Assembly (NCBI RefSeq): GCF_000026105.1 | Contig: NC_008027.1 | Span: forward strand, 2,310,001-2,374,000 | DNA length: 64,000 nucleotides | Source of the DNA: Pseudomonas entomophila L48 | Lineage (GTDB): Bacteria > Pseudomonadota > Gammaproteobacteria > Pseudomonadales > Pseudomonadaceae | Direction: 5' to 3' | Shown here: positions 52,286 to 61,083 of the stretch, one piece after another | Position numbering within the stretch: position 1 is the stretch's first letter | Layout of the letters: each line of letters opens with the position of its first letter | Notes under the pieces: model-generated | What the model was told of the DNA's origin: nothing | What the model saw: only the letters and a program-made list of their open reading frames with translations | The model's database searches: none | Made by a program: the position numbers and the translations under genes

Positions 52286-52420
52286 GGGTGCTGGATCCTT
52301 GGGGGCGTGCCGAAGGCGGCAGTATACCCGAGCTGTAAACTTGAGGTTGACGGAGAGAGTTGCCTGGCGGGGTAGGCACGATTAACGTAGCGCATCGTTA
52401 TCAATCCAAGGAGGGACTGC

Positions 52421-53242
52421 ATGAGCCGTTCACTTGAACTCAATCGCGCCAGTTGGGACGAGCGGGCGCCTTTGCACGCTGCGTCGAAAGACTACGAAGT
52501 CGAGTGCTTCGTCAGCAACCCAGGGCACCTCTCCGAGGTGGTGCGTTTCGACCTGCCGCGGCTTGGCGACATCCGAGGCCTGCACGCGGTGCATCTGCAA
52601 TGCCACATCGGTACTGATACCTTGTCGCTGGCACGCCTGGGTGCCCAGGTCAGTGGTCTGGATTTTTCAGCGGCTTCATTGCACCAGGCGCGGCAACTGG
52701 CCGAGCGCGCCGGCGCACGCATCGACTACGTGCAGGCGGATGTCTACCAGGCTGCCGAAGTGTTGGAGGCGGGCAGTTTCGACCTGGTCTACACCGGTAT
52801 CGGCGCCCTGTGCTGGCTGCCCAGCATCGAGCGCTGGGCACGCACTGTCGCGGCATTGTTGAAACCAGGCGGGCGGCTGTTCCTGCGTGATGGGCATCCG
52901 ATGCTGATGGCCGTCAACGAAGACCATCCGGACCGCCTGCAGCTGGATTACCCGTACTTCGAGCGGGAGGCGCCGACGATCTGGCACAACGACCAGACCT
53001 ATGTCGACACCGACCAGGCCCTGACCCAAACCGAAACCCATGAGTGGAATCACGGGCTGGGCGAGGTTATCACCGCACTGTTGGCCAATGGCCTGCGGAT
53101 AGCCGGCCTGGAGGAACACCAGAGTATTCCTTGGGAGGCCTTGCCCGGGCAGATGGAGCTTGGAGCCGACGGCGAATGGCGCCTGCGCGAAGCCCCTTGG
53201 CGCCTGCCGCTGAGTTACACGCTGCAGGCGCTCAAGGCCTGA
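52421..53242 (+). CDS. Class I SAM-dependent methyltransferase
   Basis: 273 residues. The SAM motif I is LHAVHLQCHIGTDTLSLARLG, with acidic motif II in GLDFSAASLHQARQLAERAG and motif IV FDLVYTGIGALCWL. The substrate is unknown. Preceded by AGGAGGG before ATG 52421, a strong ribosome binding site. Confidence 0.85.
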   Translation: MSRSLELNRASWDERAPLHAASKDYEVECFVSNPGHLSEVVRFDLPRLGDIRGLHAVHLQCHIGTDTLSLARLGAQVSGLDFSAASLHQARQLAERAGARIDYVQADVYQAAEVLEAGSFDLVYTGIGALCWLPSIERWARTVAALLKPGGRLFLRDGHPMLMAVNEDHPDRLQLDYPYFEREAPTIWHNDQTYVDTDQALTQTETHEWNHGLGEVITALLANGLRIAGLEEHQSIPWEALPGQMELGADGEWRLREAPWRLPLSYTLQALKA

Positions 53243-53245
53243 ACG

Positions 53246-54013
53246 TCAAGACAGGAAACCACCGTCGACATTGAGCGCGGTACCGGTGGTATAGCTGGAG
53301 GCGTCGCTGGCCAGGTACAGCACCGCGCCAGCCATCTCGCTCGGGTCGGCCACGCGCTTGAGCGGGATCTGTTGCAGGGCGGCATTGCGGATGCTGTCGT
53401 TCTTGACCAGCGCCGAGGCGAACTTGGTGTCGGTCAGGCCCGGCAACAGGGCGTTGCAGCGGATGCCGAACTGCGCGCATTCCTTGGCGAAGACCTTGGT
53501 CATGTTGATCACCGCGGCCTTGGTCACCGAGTAGATGCCCTGGAACAATCCTGGCGAGACACCATTGATCGACGCCACGTTGATGATGCTGCCACCACCG
53601 TGCTCGCGCATCAGCTTGCCCGCTTCGACCGACATGAAGAAGTAGCCACGGATATTCACGTCGACCGTCTTCTGGAACGCACCCAGGTCAGTGTCCAGTA
53701 CATTGCAGAATTGCGGGTTGGTGGCCGCGTTGTTGACCAGGATGTCCAGGCGCCCGAACTGCTCGCGAATGCCGGCGAACACCTGCTGGATCTGCTCCAT
53801 CTCGCCGATGTGGCAGGCCACCGCCGTGGCCTTGCCGCCTGCGGCGATGATCGCCTCGGCAACCTGCTGGCAGCCGTCGAGCTTGCGGCTCGAGACGATC
53901 ACATGGGCACCCTGCTGGGCCAGCAGGTGGGCGATGGCCTCGCCGATGCCACGGCTGGCGCCGGAGACGAAGGCGATCTTGCCGTCTAGGTCGAACAGGT
54001 GAGTCTTGGACAT
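53246..54013 (-). CDS. Short-chain dehydrogenase/reductase
   Basis: 255 residues. The Rossmann motif is FVSGASRGIGEAIAHLLAQQ, with NNAATNP and the catalytic Ser-Tyr-Lys represented by INVASINGV and YSVTKAA. Cofactor and substrate are not determined. It follows the APH-like phosphotransferase by 27 bp, in a minus-strand cluster that looks like acyl-CoA metabolism. Confidence 0.9.
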   Translation of the reverse strand: MSKTHLFDLDGKIAFVSGASRGIGEAIAHLLAQQGAHVIVSSRKLDGCQQVAEAIIAAGGKATAVACHIGEMEQIQQVFAGIREQFGRLDILVNNAATNPQFCNVLDTDLGAFQKTVDVNIRGYFFMSVEAGKLMREHGGGSIINVASINGVSPGLFQGIYSVTKAAVINMTKVFAKECAQFGIRCNALLPGLTDTKFASALVKNDSIRNAALQQIPLKRVADPSEMAGAVLYLASDASSYTTGTALNVDGGFLS

Positions 54014-54040
54014 GCCGGGATTCCTTGTTGTCTGCCGGTG

Positions 54041-55108
54041 TTACAGGCTGGATTTGTCGATCAGCTGCAGGCTCATGTGCTCCAGCAACCGGTTCATGTG
54101 GATGAACTGGGCGAAGCGCTTGTCCTGGGTCTGGCCGTGGAAGAAGCGGTAGTAGATCTGCTGGACGATGCCGGCCAGGCGGAACAGGCCATAGCAGTAA
54201 TAGAAGTCGAAGTTGTCGATGCGGATGCCGGCGCGCTCGGCGTAGTAATCGACGAACTGCTGGCGGGTGAGCATGCCGGGTGCGTTACTGGGCTGACGGC
54301 GCATCAGTTGCACAGGGGCCGGGTCGCTTGCTTCGATCCAGTAAGCAAGGCTGTTGCCCAGGTCCATCAGCGGGTCGCCAATGGTGGCCATTTCCCAGTC
54401 CAGCACACCGATGATGCGCATGGGGTTGTCGCTGTCGAGGATGACATTGTCGAAGCGGTAGTCGTTGTGCACGATGCCGGGGCGAGGGTGGTCGGCGGGC
54501 ATTTTCTCACGCAGCCAGGCGATCACCTTCTCCCAGCGTGGCGCATCAGGGGTCAGCGCCTTTTCGTAGCGGCTGGCCCAGCCCTCGATCTGGCGTTGCA
54601 CATAGCCTTCCGGCTTGCCCAGGTCGGCCAGGCCGCAGGCGGTATAGTCCACCTGGTGCAGTTCGACCAGGCGATCGATGAAGCTCCTGCACAGGGCTTC
54701 GGTGCGGGTGGCATCGAGGTCGAGTTCAGCGGGAATGTCCGAGCGCAGGATGATGCCCTTGACCCGCTCCATCACATAGAACTCGCCACCGATCAGCGCT
54801 TCGTCGGTGCAGTGTGCATAGGCTTTCGGGCAGTAGGGGAAACCTTCGTTGAGCTGGTTGAGGATGCGAAACTCACGGCCCATGTCGTGGGCCGACTTGG
54901 CCTTATGGCCGAACGGCGGGCGACGCAGGACGAACTCCTTGCCTGGGTAGGCCACCAGGTAGGTGAGGTTGGAGGCGCCGCCTGGGAACTGGCTGATCGT
55001 CGGTGTGCCTTCCAGGCCTGGAATGTGATCCTTGAGGTACGGATCGATGACGGCGGCATCGAGTTCTTCGCCGGGGCGGACCTGGGTGGACTGGTCGGTG
55101 AGCGTCAT
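54041..55108 (-). CDS. APH-like phosphotransferase family protein (acyl-CoA-dehydrogenase-associated type)
   Basis: 355 residues. The APH/ACAD10-type kinase fold has VHNDYRFDNVILDSDNPMRI (catalytic HxD-xx-N) and GVLDWEMATIGDPLMDLG. Family members next to SDR and SCP2 genes are thought to phosphorylate hydroxyacyl-CoAs during fatty-acid breakdown. That role is inferred. Same direction as the SDR. Confidence 0.88.
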   Translation of the reverse strand: MTLTDQSTQVRPGEELDAAVIDPYLKDHIPGLEGTPTISQFPGGASNLTYLVAYPGKEFVLRRPPFGHKAKSAHDMGREFRILNQLNEGFPYCPKAYAHCTDEALIGGEFYVMERVKGIILRSDIPAELDLDATRTEALCRSFIDRLVELHQVDYTACGLADLGKPEGYVQRQIEGWASRYEKALTPDAPRWEKVIAWLREKMPADHPRPGIVHNDYRFDNVILDSDNPMRIIGVLDWEMATIGDPLMDLGNSLAYWIEASDPAPVQLMRRQPSNAPGMLTRQQFVDYYAERAGIRIDNFDFYYCYGLFRLAGIVQQIYYRFFHGQTQDKRFAQFIHMNRLLEHMSLQLIDKSSL

Positions 55109-55246
55109 GCGATTTCCTTATGATCAGTAGCAAGGACTATTGGCTAATCTAATTTCCCGATGCAGTTGGTACAAGCGTGCCAGGCTGTTATAGGCCAGGG
55201 TGTTGCCGGGCGATCAATGGCCTTGATGGCCCGATCATTTCTTGTG

Positions 55247-55285
55247 CAAAAAAAAAACCGAAGCACGTTGGCTTCGGTCTTTTCT
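55247..55285. terminator. Terminator of the SCP2-domain gene
   Basis: ACCGAAGC-acgttg-GCTTCGGT with A10 on one flank and CTTTTCTTT on the other. The A-run gives a minus-strand T-tract after the SCP2 gene. Confidence 0.85.
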
Positions 55286-55306
55286 TTCTACGATACGCCC
55301 TGGCAA

Positions 55307-55624
55307 TCAGGCCGGGAACAGCTCGCTGAGCTTCATCGACAGCATCATGTCGCCTTCGACGCGCAGCTTGCCGCCCATGAAGGCCTGCATGCCGTCGGTG
55401 TCACCGCTGACGATGCCCTTCAGCGTCTCGCTGTCCAGCACCAGGGTGCAGTTGGCGTCGGCGTTTTCACCTTCCTGGATCTCGCAGGTGCCATCCTTGA
55501 CGAGCAGCGCGTAGTGCTTGTCTTCGTCGGTGATGTTGAAGCCGAACACCAGGTTCAGGCCGGCGGCCGCTGCAGGGTTGAATTTTGCCTTCATCGCCTC
55601 GACGGCTTTAGCTACATCGCTCAT
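55307..55624 (-). CDS. SCP2 sterol-carrier-domain protein
   Basis: 105 residues from MSDVAKAVEAMKAKFNPAAA with AAGGA 7 bp upstream. The SCP2 fold is a lipid/acyl-CoA carrier (GTCEIQEGENADANCTLVLD). Followed by a strong terminator. Grouped with the histidine phosphatase upstream. Confidence 0.88.
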   Translation of the reverse strand: MSDVAKAVEAMKAKFNPAAAAGLNLVFGFNITDEDKHYALLVKDGTCEIQEGENADANCTLVLDSETLKGIVSGDTDGMQAFMGGKLRVEGDMMLSMKLSELFPA

Positions 55625-55678
55625 GGTGTATTCCTTGTTAAGTGATATTCGCGTCCGCAGGGACACAACAGACCGGGC

Positions 55679-56392
55679 TCATCGATAGGTGATGAGCTCC
55701 GGTGCCCGCAACAGCTGCACGTGGGCTTGGCTGTTGAAGGAAGCCAGTGCCACGTCGCGGCCCCGGAATTTCAGGTGGCTGAGCGACGTGTTGATGATCT
55801 GCCAGTTCAGGTTGAAGGCCTGCGCCGGCGTGACTCCGGTAACCAGGTGGAGCAGGGCGGCAATGGTGCCGCCCGAAGTGAACAGGGCAATGTTGTCGCC
55901 ACTGGCGGCGCTGGCGAGCAGGCGCCGAAGGCCGTCGCCGACCCGGTCGATGAATGCCTGCCAGGTTTCAAGATTGTCGTCGTGGCTGTGCTCGCCGTCA
56001 TGCCAGCGCTGCACCATCAGGGCGAACAGGCGCTGGAACTCGCTGCGGTGCTGTGCGCCATTGCGCAGGACGTGCAGTGCTTCGGGTTCGTCGGGCAGCA
56101 GGCCTGGCAGCAGGGCACGGATGACGCCATCGGCGTCGAACTCGTTGAAAGCCGCATCGGTTTCTATGACGGGTACCGGGCTGCCGCTTTGCTGCAGCGC
56201 CTGTAGCGCCAGCCGGGCAGTGTCCTGCTGGCGACGCAAGGTGCCGGCGACGCATCGATCCAGGCGCAGCCCCAGTTGTGAGAGGTGCTCACCCAGGGCT
56301 TGGCTCTGGCGCTCACCCACGGGCGAGAGGACGTCGTAGTCGTCGGCACCGAAGGAGGCTTGGCCATGTCGGATCAGGTAGAGGTTGCCCAC
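55679..56392 (-). CDS. Histidine phosphatase (phosphoglycerate-mutase-like) family protein
   Basis: 237 residues. The N-terminal LIRHGQASFGADDYDVLSPV contains the phospho-acceptor RHG; the second conserved Arg/His pair lies in VAGTLRRQQDTARLA and ALFTSGGTIAALL. In the second motif the usual His of the GH pair is replaced in TSGGT, so activity should be tested. Divergent from sohB, first gene of a unit with SCP2. Confidence 0.83.
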   Translation of the reverse strand: MGNLYLIRHGQASFGADDYDVLSPVGERQSQALGEHLSQLGLRLDRCVAGTLRRQQDTARLALQALQQSGSPVPVIETDAAFNEFDADGVIRALLPGLLPDEPEALHVLRNGAQHRSEFQRLFALMVQRWHDGEHSHDDNLETWQAFIDRVGDGLRRLLASAASGDNIALFTSGGTIAALLHLVTGVTPAQAFNLNWQIINTSLSHLKFRGRDVALASFNSQAHVQLLRAPELITYR

Positions 56393-56592
56393 GAGGTAGT
56401 CCGGCCCGGTTGGAGGTTGCTGCGAGGTTAGGATGCCCCAGGCAGGCTGTCAACGAAAAAACATACAAGCGTTTGAAAAGGTCGTTTGAACTGTGTTGCC
56501 AGCGTTTTCCCCGGCTGGCAGCCGCCCATGCGCACCGGTATGCTTGCAAGCATTTCGCGCCCCTCGTGGCGCTGGTCTATCAAGGAGTCAAT

Positions 56593-57609
56593 GTGGAGTT
56601 TCTTGCCGAATACGCAAGCTTTCTCGCCAAAACCGCCACGCTGGTGATCGCCATCCTGGTCGTGCTGTCGGCCATCGCCGGGCTGCGCGGCAAGGGCAGG
56701 CGCAAACCGGGCGGGCAGTTGCAGGTCACCCGCCTCAACGAGTTCTACAAGGAGCTGCGCGAGCGCCTGGAGTCGGGCCTGCTCGACAAGGCCCAACTCA
56801 AGGCCCTGCGCAAGCAGCAGGCCAAGGCGGAAAAACAGCAGAAGAAAAAGCCCGATGACAAGCGCCGGGTGTTTGTTCTCGATTTCGATGGCGACATCAA
56901 GGCATCGGCCACCGAGAGCCTGCGCAACGAGATTACCGCGTTGCTCACCCTGGCTACCCCACAGGATGAAGTGGTGTTGCGCCTCGAGAGTGGTGGAGGC
57001 CTGGTGCACAGTTATGGCTTGGCAGCCTCGCAGCTGGCGCGCATCCGCGAGGCCGGTGTTCCGTTGACCATCTGCATCGACAAGGTGGCGGCCAGCGGCG
57101 GTTACATGATGGCCTGCATCGGCGAGAAGATCGTCAGCGCGCCCTTTGCGGTACTGGGCTCGATCGGGGTGGTGGCGCAGATGCCCAACGTCAATCGCCT
57201 GCTGAAAAAACATGACATCGATTTCGAGGTGCTCACGGCGGGTGAGTACAAGCGCACCCTGACCGTATTCGGTGAAAACACCGACAAGGGCCGGGAGAAA
57301 TTCCAGGAAGACCTGGACATCACCCACCAGCTGTTCAAGGACTTCGTCGCCCGCTACCGCCCGCAGTTGCATATCGACGAAGTGGCTACGGGTGAAGTGT
57401 GGCTGGGTATCGCCGCGTTGAATCGCCAGTTGGTTGACGAGTTGGGCACCAGCGACGAGTACCTGAGCCAGCGTGCCCGCGAGGCCAACCTGTTCCACCT
57501 GCGCTTTGCCGAGCGCAAGACGCTGCAGGAACGCATCGGGGTAGCGGCCAGTGGCGCGGTGGAGAACACCCTGGTCGGTTTGTGGAGCAAACTCGGGCGT
57601 TTGCGCTAA
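56593..57609 (+). CDS. sohB: SohB-like inner-membrane signal-peptide-peptidase family protease
   Basis: 338 residues from GTG 56593 with AAGGAG 5 bp upstream. An N-terminal membrane segment (KTATLVIAILVVLSAIAGL) is followed by a long charged region and then the S49 protease core. The catalytic Ser is in DKVAASGGYMMACIG and the Lys in AGEYKRTLTVFGEN. The longer frame from 56278 lies in the divergent phosphatase gene. Confidence 0.9.
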   Translation: MEFLAEYASFLAKTATLVIAILVVLSAIAGLRGKGRRKPGGQLQVTRLNEFYKELRERLESGLLDKAQLKALRKQQAKAEKQQKKKPDDKRRVFVLDFDGDIKASATESLRNEITALLTLATPQDEVVLRLESGGGLVHSYGLAASQLARIREAGVPLTICIDKVAASGGYMMACIGEKIVSAPFAVLGSIGVVAQMPNVNRLLKKHDIDFEVLTAGEYKRTLTVFGENTDKGREKFQEDLDITHQLFKDFVARYRPQLHIDEVATGEVWLGIAALNRQLVDELGTSDEYLSQRAREANLFHLRFAERKTLQERIGVAASGAVENTLVGLWSKLGRLR

Positions 57610-57647
57610 CACCTTGAACCCCTTGAAGATTTTTTTCAAAAAGGGGG

Positions 57648-57676
57648 TTGCAAGGTGAATCGAATGCCGACATAAT
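57648..57676 (+). promoter_or_regulatory. Sigma-70 promoter of tRNA-Cys
   Basis: TTGCAA at 57648-57653 and CATAAT at 57671-57676 with exactly 17 bp between, about 78 bp before the tRNA. Confidence 0.65.
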
Positions 57677-57753
57677 GGCGTCCATCGAAACGCAGCTGAC
57701 TTGAAAAAGCCCAGCGGTTTCAAGGGGATAGCGAAAGCTGACTCCGACTTTGA

Positions 57754-57827
57754 GGCCGAGTAGCAAAGTGGTTATGCTCCGGATTGCAAATCCGTCTACG
57801 CCGGTTCGATTCCGACCTCGGCCTCCA
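57754..57827 (+). tRNA. tRNA-Cys (anticodon GCA)
   Basis: 74 nt. Acceptor stem GGCCGAG/CTCGGCC, anticodon loop TTGCAAA with GCA, T-arm CCGGTTCGATTCCGA-like, discriminator T and encoded CCA. Confidence 0.95.
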
Positions 57828-57835
57828 TCATTCGA

Positions 57836-57868
57836 AACCCCGCAGATCACAGGTCTGCGGGGTTTTTC
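57836..57868 (+). terminator. Terminator of tRNA-Cys
   Basis: AACCCCGCAGA-tcacag-GTCTGCGGGG followed by TTTTT, 8 bp after the tRNA. Confidence 0.9.
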
Positions 57869-57988
57869 TTTTGCGGTATAGAACTACCGAAGTTCCTAAA
57901 CAACGTACGGCCAGTCCCAAAACTTCTCTGTTTTGAGAGTTTGGCGATAGTGATTACGGAGCTTGCGGCCACCAACAAGGAGAGTGGT

Positions 57989-58405
57989 ATGCGCACATTG
58001 ATCGGCCTGGCCTCATTGGCACTGATCGCAGGTTGTTCCACGACGCCGGTTTCCGAGGAGCTTGCGAAGCAGATTCCAGCAGAGCGAATCTACGACCAGG
58101 CAATCACCAGAACAGTGTCGAATGACGAGTCCACGGTCACCTTCCTGCGTGACGAAGGGTTTTATGGGTCTGGGTGCAGCCATGTTGTGTATGTGAACAA
58201 CCGCAAGGCCTTCGCCATCCGATCCGGCGAAGGCATTCGTCTCCACCTGGTGCCTGGCTCCTACTTCTTCCGTCTGGAAACAGGTGCAGGCATGTGCCCG
58301 AACATCGCCACATCCCAGAACTCTGAACTCAAGCCTGGAGCGCATGAGGCATATCGTATTCTCCTGCCTTCGGACGGCAGCCTGCGACTGACAAGGATCC
58401 AATAG
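57989..58405 (+). CDS. Lipoprotein of unknown function
   Basis: 138 residues. Lipobox in LASLALIAGC with the Cys at about position 16. The mature part has two Cys (YGSGCSHVVYVNN, GAGMCPNIATSQN) and a fibronectin-like beta pattern. AAGGAG lies about 8-13 bp upstream of ATG 57989. No function recognised. Confidence 0.65.
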   Translation: MRTLIGLASLALIAGCSTTPVSEELAKQIPAERIYDQAITRTVSNDESTVTFLRDEGFYGSGCSHVVYVNNRKAFAIRSGEGIRLHLVPGSYFFRLETGAGMCPNIATSQNSELKPGAHEAYRILLPSDGSLRLTRIQ

Positions 58406-58426
58406 CGAAGAGGGCACGCACGCAGG

Positions 58427-59089
58427 CTAGATCGGCTTGATCAGTTCGCTTCCCTGGTTCCTTGCATTCCCGACGGCCGCTGCCACCCGATACCATTCGA
58501 ACGCTTCGGCAGGCTCTGCGAGCTCAAGCACCAATTGCTCGGCCTGCTCGCTGGGCGTTGCAGGCGTTAGCCAATCGCGGGCCAGTGCCGGAGCCAGCAC
58601 CACGGGGCGTCGGTCGTGCACATCGACCATGCCACCCTGGGCGTCGGCGGTGATAATCACGAAACCGTCGTTATCAGTGCCGGCGAACTGGCCGATCGAA
58701 GCGCACAGGGCAGGGCGCCCGTCCCGACGCTTGATGAAGTAGGGCTGTTTTCTGGGGGCGCCTTCATCAACCCATTCGAACCACCCGTCTACGGGAGTGA
58801 TCGCACGGTGGGGCCAGATCGCCCGAAAGAATGGGCCGTGCGCGACTTTTTCGGCCCTGGCGTTGATCGGCGGTGCTCGGTCGGTTGCCCAATGGGGGCG
58901 CCATCCCCATCGGACCAGGTCGGCCCGAGGGCCAGCGTGGTCCAGCCGAAGCACGGCCACCGCTGTCGAAGGGGCAATGTTGTAGCGCAGCAGCGGCAGG
59001 TTACCGACTGTCGTGCGCCAGGCGCCTTCCATGTTCAAGGTGTCGGCGAACTCATGCAGGCCGCGGTACTGTGAAAGTCTTCCGCACAT
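58427..59089 (-). CDS. SOS response-associated peptidase (HMCES/YedK type)
   Basis: 220 residues starting MCGRLSQYRGLHEFADTL. The catalytic Cys2 (after Met removal), Asn/Arg in FNINARAEKV-like INARAEKVAHGPF, Glu in GWFEWVDEG and the C-terminal VHDRRPVVL box are present. It forms DNA-protein crosslinks at abasic sites in single-stranded DNA. Confidence 0.93.
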   Translation of the reverse strand: MCGRLSQYRGLHEFADTLNMEGAWRTTVGNLPLLRYNIAPSTAVAVLRLDHAGPRADLVRWGWRPHWATDRAPPINARAEKVAHGPFFRAIWPHRAITPVDGWFEWVDEGAPRKQPYFIKRRDGRPALCASIGQFAGTDNDGFVIITADAQGGMVDVHDRRPVVLAPALARDWLTPATPSEQAEQLVLELAEPAEAFEWYRVAAAVGNARNQGSELIKPI

Positions 59090-59487
59090 GGAGCTTACCT
59101 CCGCACCTTGAGCATAGTTGCCGGTGCGGTGGTCAGTTGCTGGCCTGCAAGCACTGCCCCAAAAAAAGAAAACCCGCCGAGGGGCGGGTTGAACAGAACG
59201 TATCGAAGCCAGGTTAGTCTGCCTTCACGAATGTCAGCGTTTCGTGAAAACCGGTTGGCAAGGGCTCCAGTAACCGTTACTGAATTTTTCATCGATCATG
59301 TGTGTAGAGCGCCGCAGCGGCGCAAGCTCGCAAGAAAAAAGCCCGCCATGGAGGGCGGGCAAGAACGTTTCTGAAGGGAGAGCCCTTAACCTGCGCCTTG
59401 CCGGTTAAGGCAGGGTTAACCGCGTCGATGATTGACCAGGCGAGGCGCTCGGCTTATACAGGCGGGCTGTTGTTACCGGAGGCTGTG
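59090..59487. ncRNA. Intergenic region with two minus-strand terminators; small RNA candidate
   Basis: 398 bp without a gene. Two hairpins with minus-strand T-tracts: AAGCCCGCC-atgga-GGGCGGGC at 59338-59361 (A-run to its left) ends the DoxX unit, and AACCCGCC-gagg-GGCGGGTT at 59171-59190 with A-rich left flank lies 150 bp further. Between them is a perfect 8-bp stem TTCACGAA/TTCGTGAA (59224-59248). A transcript starting near 59330 and ending near 59165 on minus is suggested. No clear promoter was found, so this is a weak call. Confidence 0.3.
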
Positions 59488-59676
59488 ATGCACGACGAAG
59501 ACGATTTGCCCGAACCCGAGCACGATCACCTGCTCGACCCCGAATTCCATGATGACTTCGACCCTGAGGCCGACGCCTATGGTGCGTTGGACGAAGTGGA
59601 GGAGGACGAGGAAGTGCTGGATGACTTCGATGACGAGGAAGACCATCCAGCCTGGCATGACGACTACGACGATTGA
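59488..59676 (+). CDS. Highly acidic small protein
   Basis: 62 residues, more than a third Asp/Glu (DEVEEDEEVLDDFDDEEDH). ATG 59488 has GGAGG 5-9 bp upstream; a GTG one codon earlier is possible. Net charge is extremely negative, and the protein is probably disordered. No family recognised; possible roles such as nucleic-acid mimicry would be speculation. Confidence 0.55.
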   Translation: MHDEDDLPEPEHDHLLDPEFHDDFDPEADAYGALDEVEEDEEVLDDFDDEEDHPAWHDDYDD

Positions 59677-59704
59677 CGCCGCAGTCGCCGTGTAGCGGCA
59701 TGGC

Positions 59705-60118
59705 TCAGCGTCGATCGAGTGAGAATCGGCCAGGGCCGCTGACGGCAAGCACAAGCAGCCCGCCAATGATGCTCAGGTTCTTCAGGAACTGGGTCAGGTT
59801 GGCGCTGCGCTCAGGGTCGACCATGTTCCAGAACGGGTGGCCGAGCAGGGCGGTGCCGAGCACGAACAGGGCGAACAACAAGGCCAGCGGCCGGGTGTAG
59901 AACCCGAGGATCAGCAGGATGGCGACCAGGAACTCCATGATCACCGCGATCGAGGCAACCAGCATGGGGGCGGGTGCGCCCAGTGACGTCATGTAGGCGA
60001 CCGTGCCTTCGAACCCGGTGAGTTTGCTCCACCCGGAAAGCACGAACAGGATCATCAATAGAGTGCGGGCGACCAGCAGGATGAAGTCACGTTGACCGTC
60101 GAGCAGGGTATAGCGCAT
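59705..60118 (-). CDS. DoxX-family membrane protein
   Basis: 137 residues with four hydrophobic segments. The DoxX motif is LLMILFVLSGWSKLTGFEG, followed by ASIAVIMEFLVAILLILGF. Inner membrane; function unknown, often linked to thiol or respiratory stress. ATG 60118 gives family length. Confidence 0.82.
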   Translation of the reverse strand: MRYTLLDGQRDFILLVARTLLMILFVLSGWSKLTGFEGTVAYMTSLGAPAPMLVASIAVIMEFLVAILLILGFYTRPLALLFALFVLGTALLGHPFWNMVDPERSANLTQFLKNLSIIGGLLVLAVSGPGRFSLDRR

Positions 60119-60183
60119 GGCGGCGCTCCAATGAACAGGGACATGTTCCACTCTAGCAGCCGGGCCTGTTTTTGACGGGCATG

Positions 60184-60212
60184 AAAAAAGGCGCCGCAAG
60201 GGCGCCTTTTCG
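60184..60212 (-). terminator. Terminator of tRNA-Leu
   Basis: AAAAAAGGCGCC-gcaa-GGGCGCCTTTT just 3' of the minus-strand tRNA. Confidence 0.85.
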
Positions 60213-60220
60213 AATGAGGA

Positions 60221-60305
60221 TGGTGCGAGTGGCGGGACTCGAACCCGCAAGGCTCACGCCGACAGATTTTAAGTCTGCTGTGTATACCAATTCCACCACA
60301 CTCGC
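60221..60305 (-). tRNA. tRNA-Leu (anticodon TAA)
   Basis: 85 nt on minus. Acceptor stem GCGAGTG/CACTCGC, long variable arm, anticodon loop CTTAAAA with TAA, T-loop TTCGAGT, encoded CCA at 60223-60221. Confidence 0.96.
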
Positions 60306-60397
60306 ACGTTTGACTGTCGCGCTTCATAGGCAGAAGGGCCTGACAACCAAGGGCGCTTTATAACCCATTGTTATAGAAGCGTCAACCAGCGGCAGGT

Positions 60398-60610
60398 TCA
60401 GGCTTCGATGGCGCTGGCGATTTCGCGCATCTCGCACGCCGTGCCACGCAGGCCTTCCACATGCCCGTTCATGGCCTGTGCATCGGCCTGGTGGACCGAG
60501 TGGCGCAGGAACAGGGCGTGGCCATCCAGTGCCTCGCACAGCTCGTCAAGTTCCGTGGCCGTGCGCATCAGTTCATCCTGCAGGCCTTGCATGCGAAGGT
60601 TCGAATTCAT
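60398..60610 (-). CDS. Small coiled-coil protein of unknown function
   Basis: 70 residues, all helical (LQDELMRTATELDELCEALD...). Preceded by AAGGAAG 5-9 bp before ATG 60610. No function recognised. Confidence 0.55.
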   Translation of the reverse strand: MNSNLRMQGLQDELMRTATELDELCEALDGHALFLRHSVHQADAQAMNGHVEGLRGTACEMREIASAIEA

Positions 60611-60713
60611 GTCGCTTCCTTGTGGGTTCGAGGCGGGCGCAACTATAGGTCAATTGACAGGATGCTTCCATTACGCCACCTTTTGTTCATTGGATCCAAT
60701 AGAGCGTGCCGCC

Positions 60714-61004
60714 ATGCCTTCGTCTTCCTCCGACCCCAGTACTGTGCGTGGGCGCATTGTGCGCCCACGCCTGTTCTGGCGTCTGCTGTTCATTCAGGTC
60801 TGCCTGCTGGGGGCTTTTCTGTATGTCGGCCTTATGTGCCTGGGCGGTTACCTGGTGATGCTGGCGATCGACGAACAGCACCCTGATCCACAGCGGTTCA
60901 TGGCTTTGTGCGGTGGAGCGTTGATTCTCCTGGTCGGCTTGTGGCTGCTGAAAGTGGCGATGCCAAGGCGTCTGGTACCGTCGCTGTTCGAGCGCGAGGG
61001 TTGA
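60714..61004 (+). CDS. Small two-span membrane protein
   Basis: 96 residues. Basic N-terminus (TVRGRIVRPRLFWR), then hydrophobic segments LLFIQVCLLGAFLYVGLMCL and MALCGGALILLVGLWLLKVA. No family recognised; the downstream histidine kinase begins 79 bp later. Confidence 0.6.
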   Translation: MPSSSSDPSTVRGRIVRPRLFWRLLFIQVCLLGAFLYVGLMCLGGYLVMLAIDEQHPDPQRFMALCGGALILLVGLWLLKVAMPRRLVPSLFEREG

Positions 61005-61083
61005 CGATCGTCGCATGCGGCCCGGTGCCCGCGGGACTTTTGACTACGCTCAATATGTCCTTTCGCGGTCTTGTGGAGCTCGT

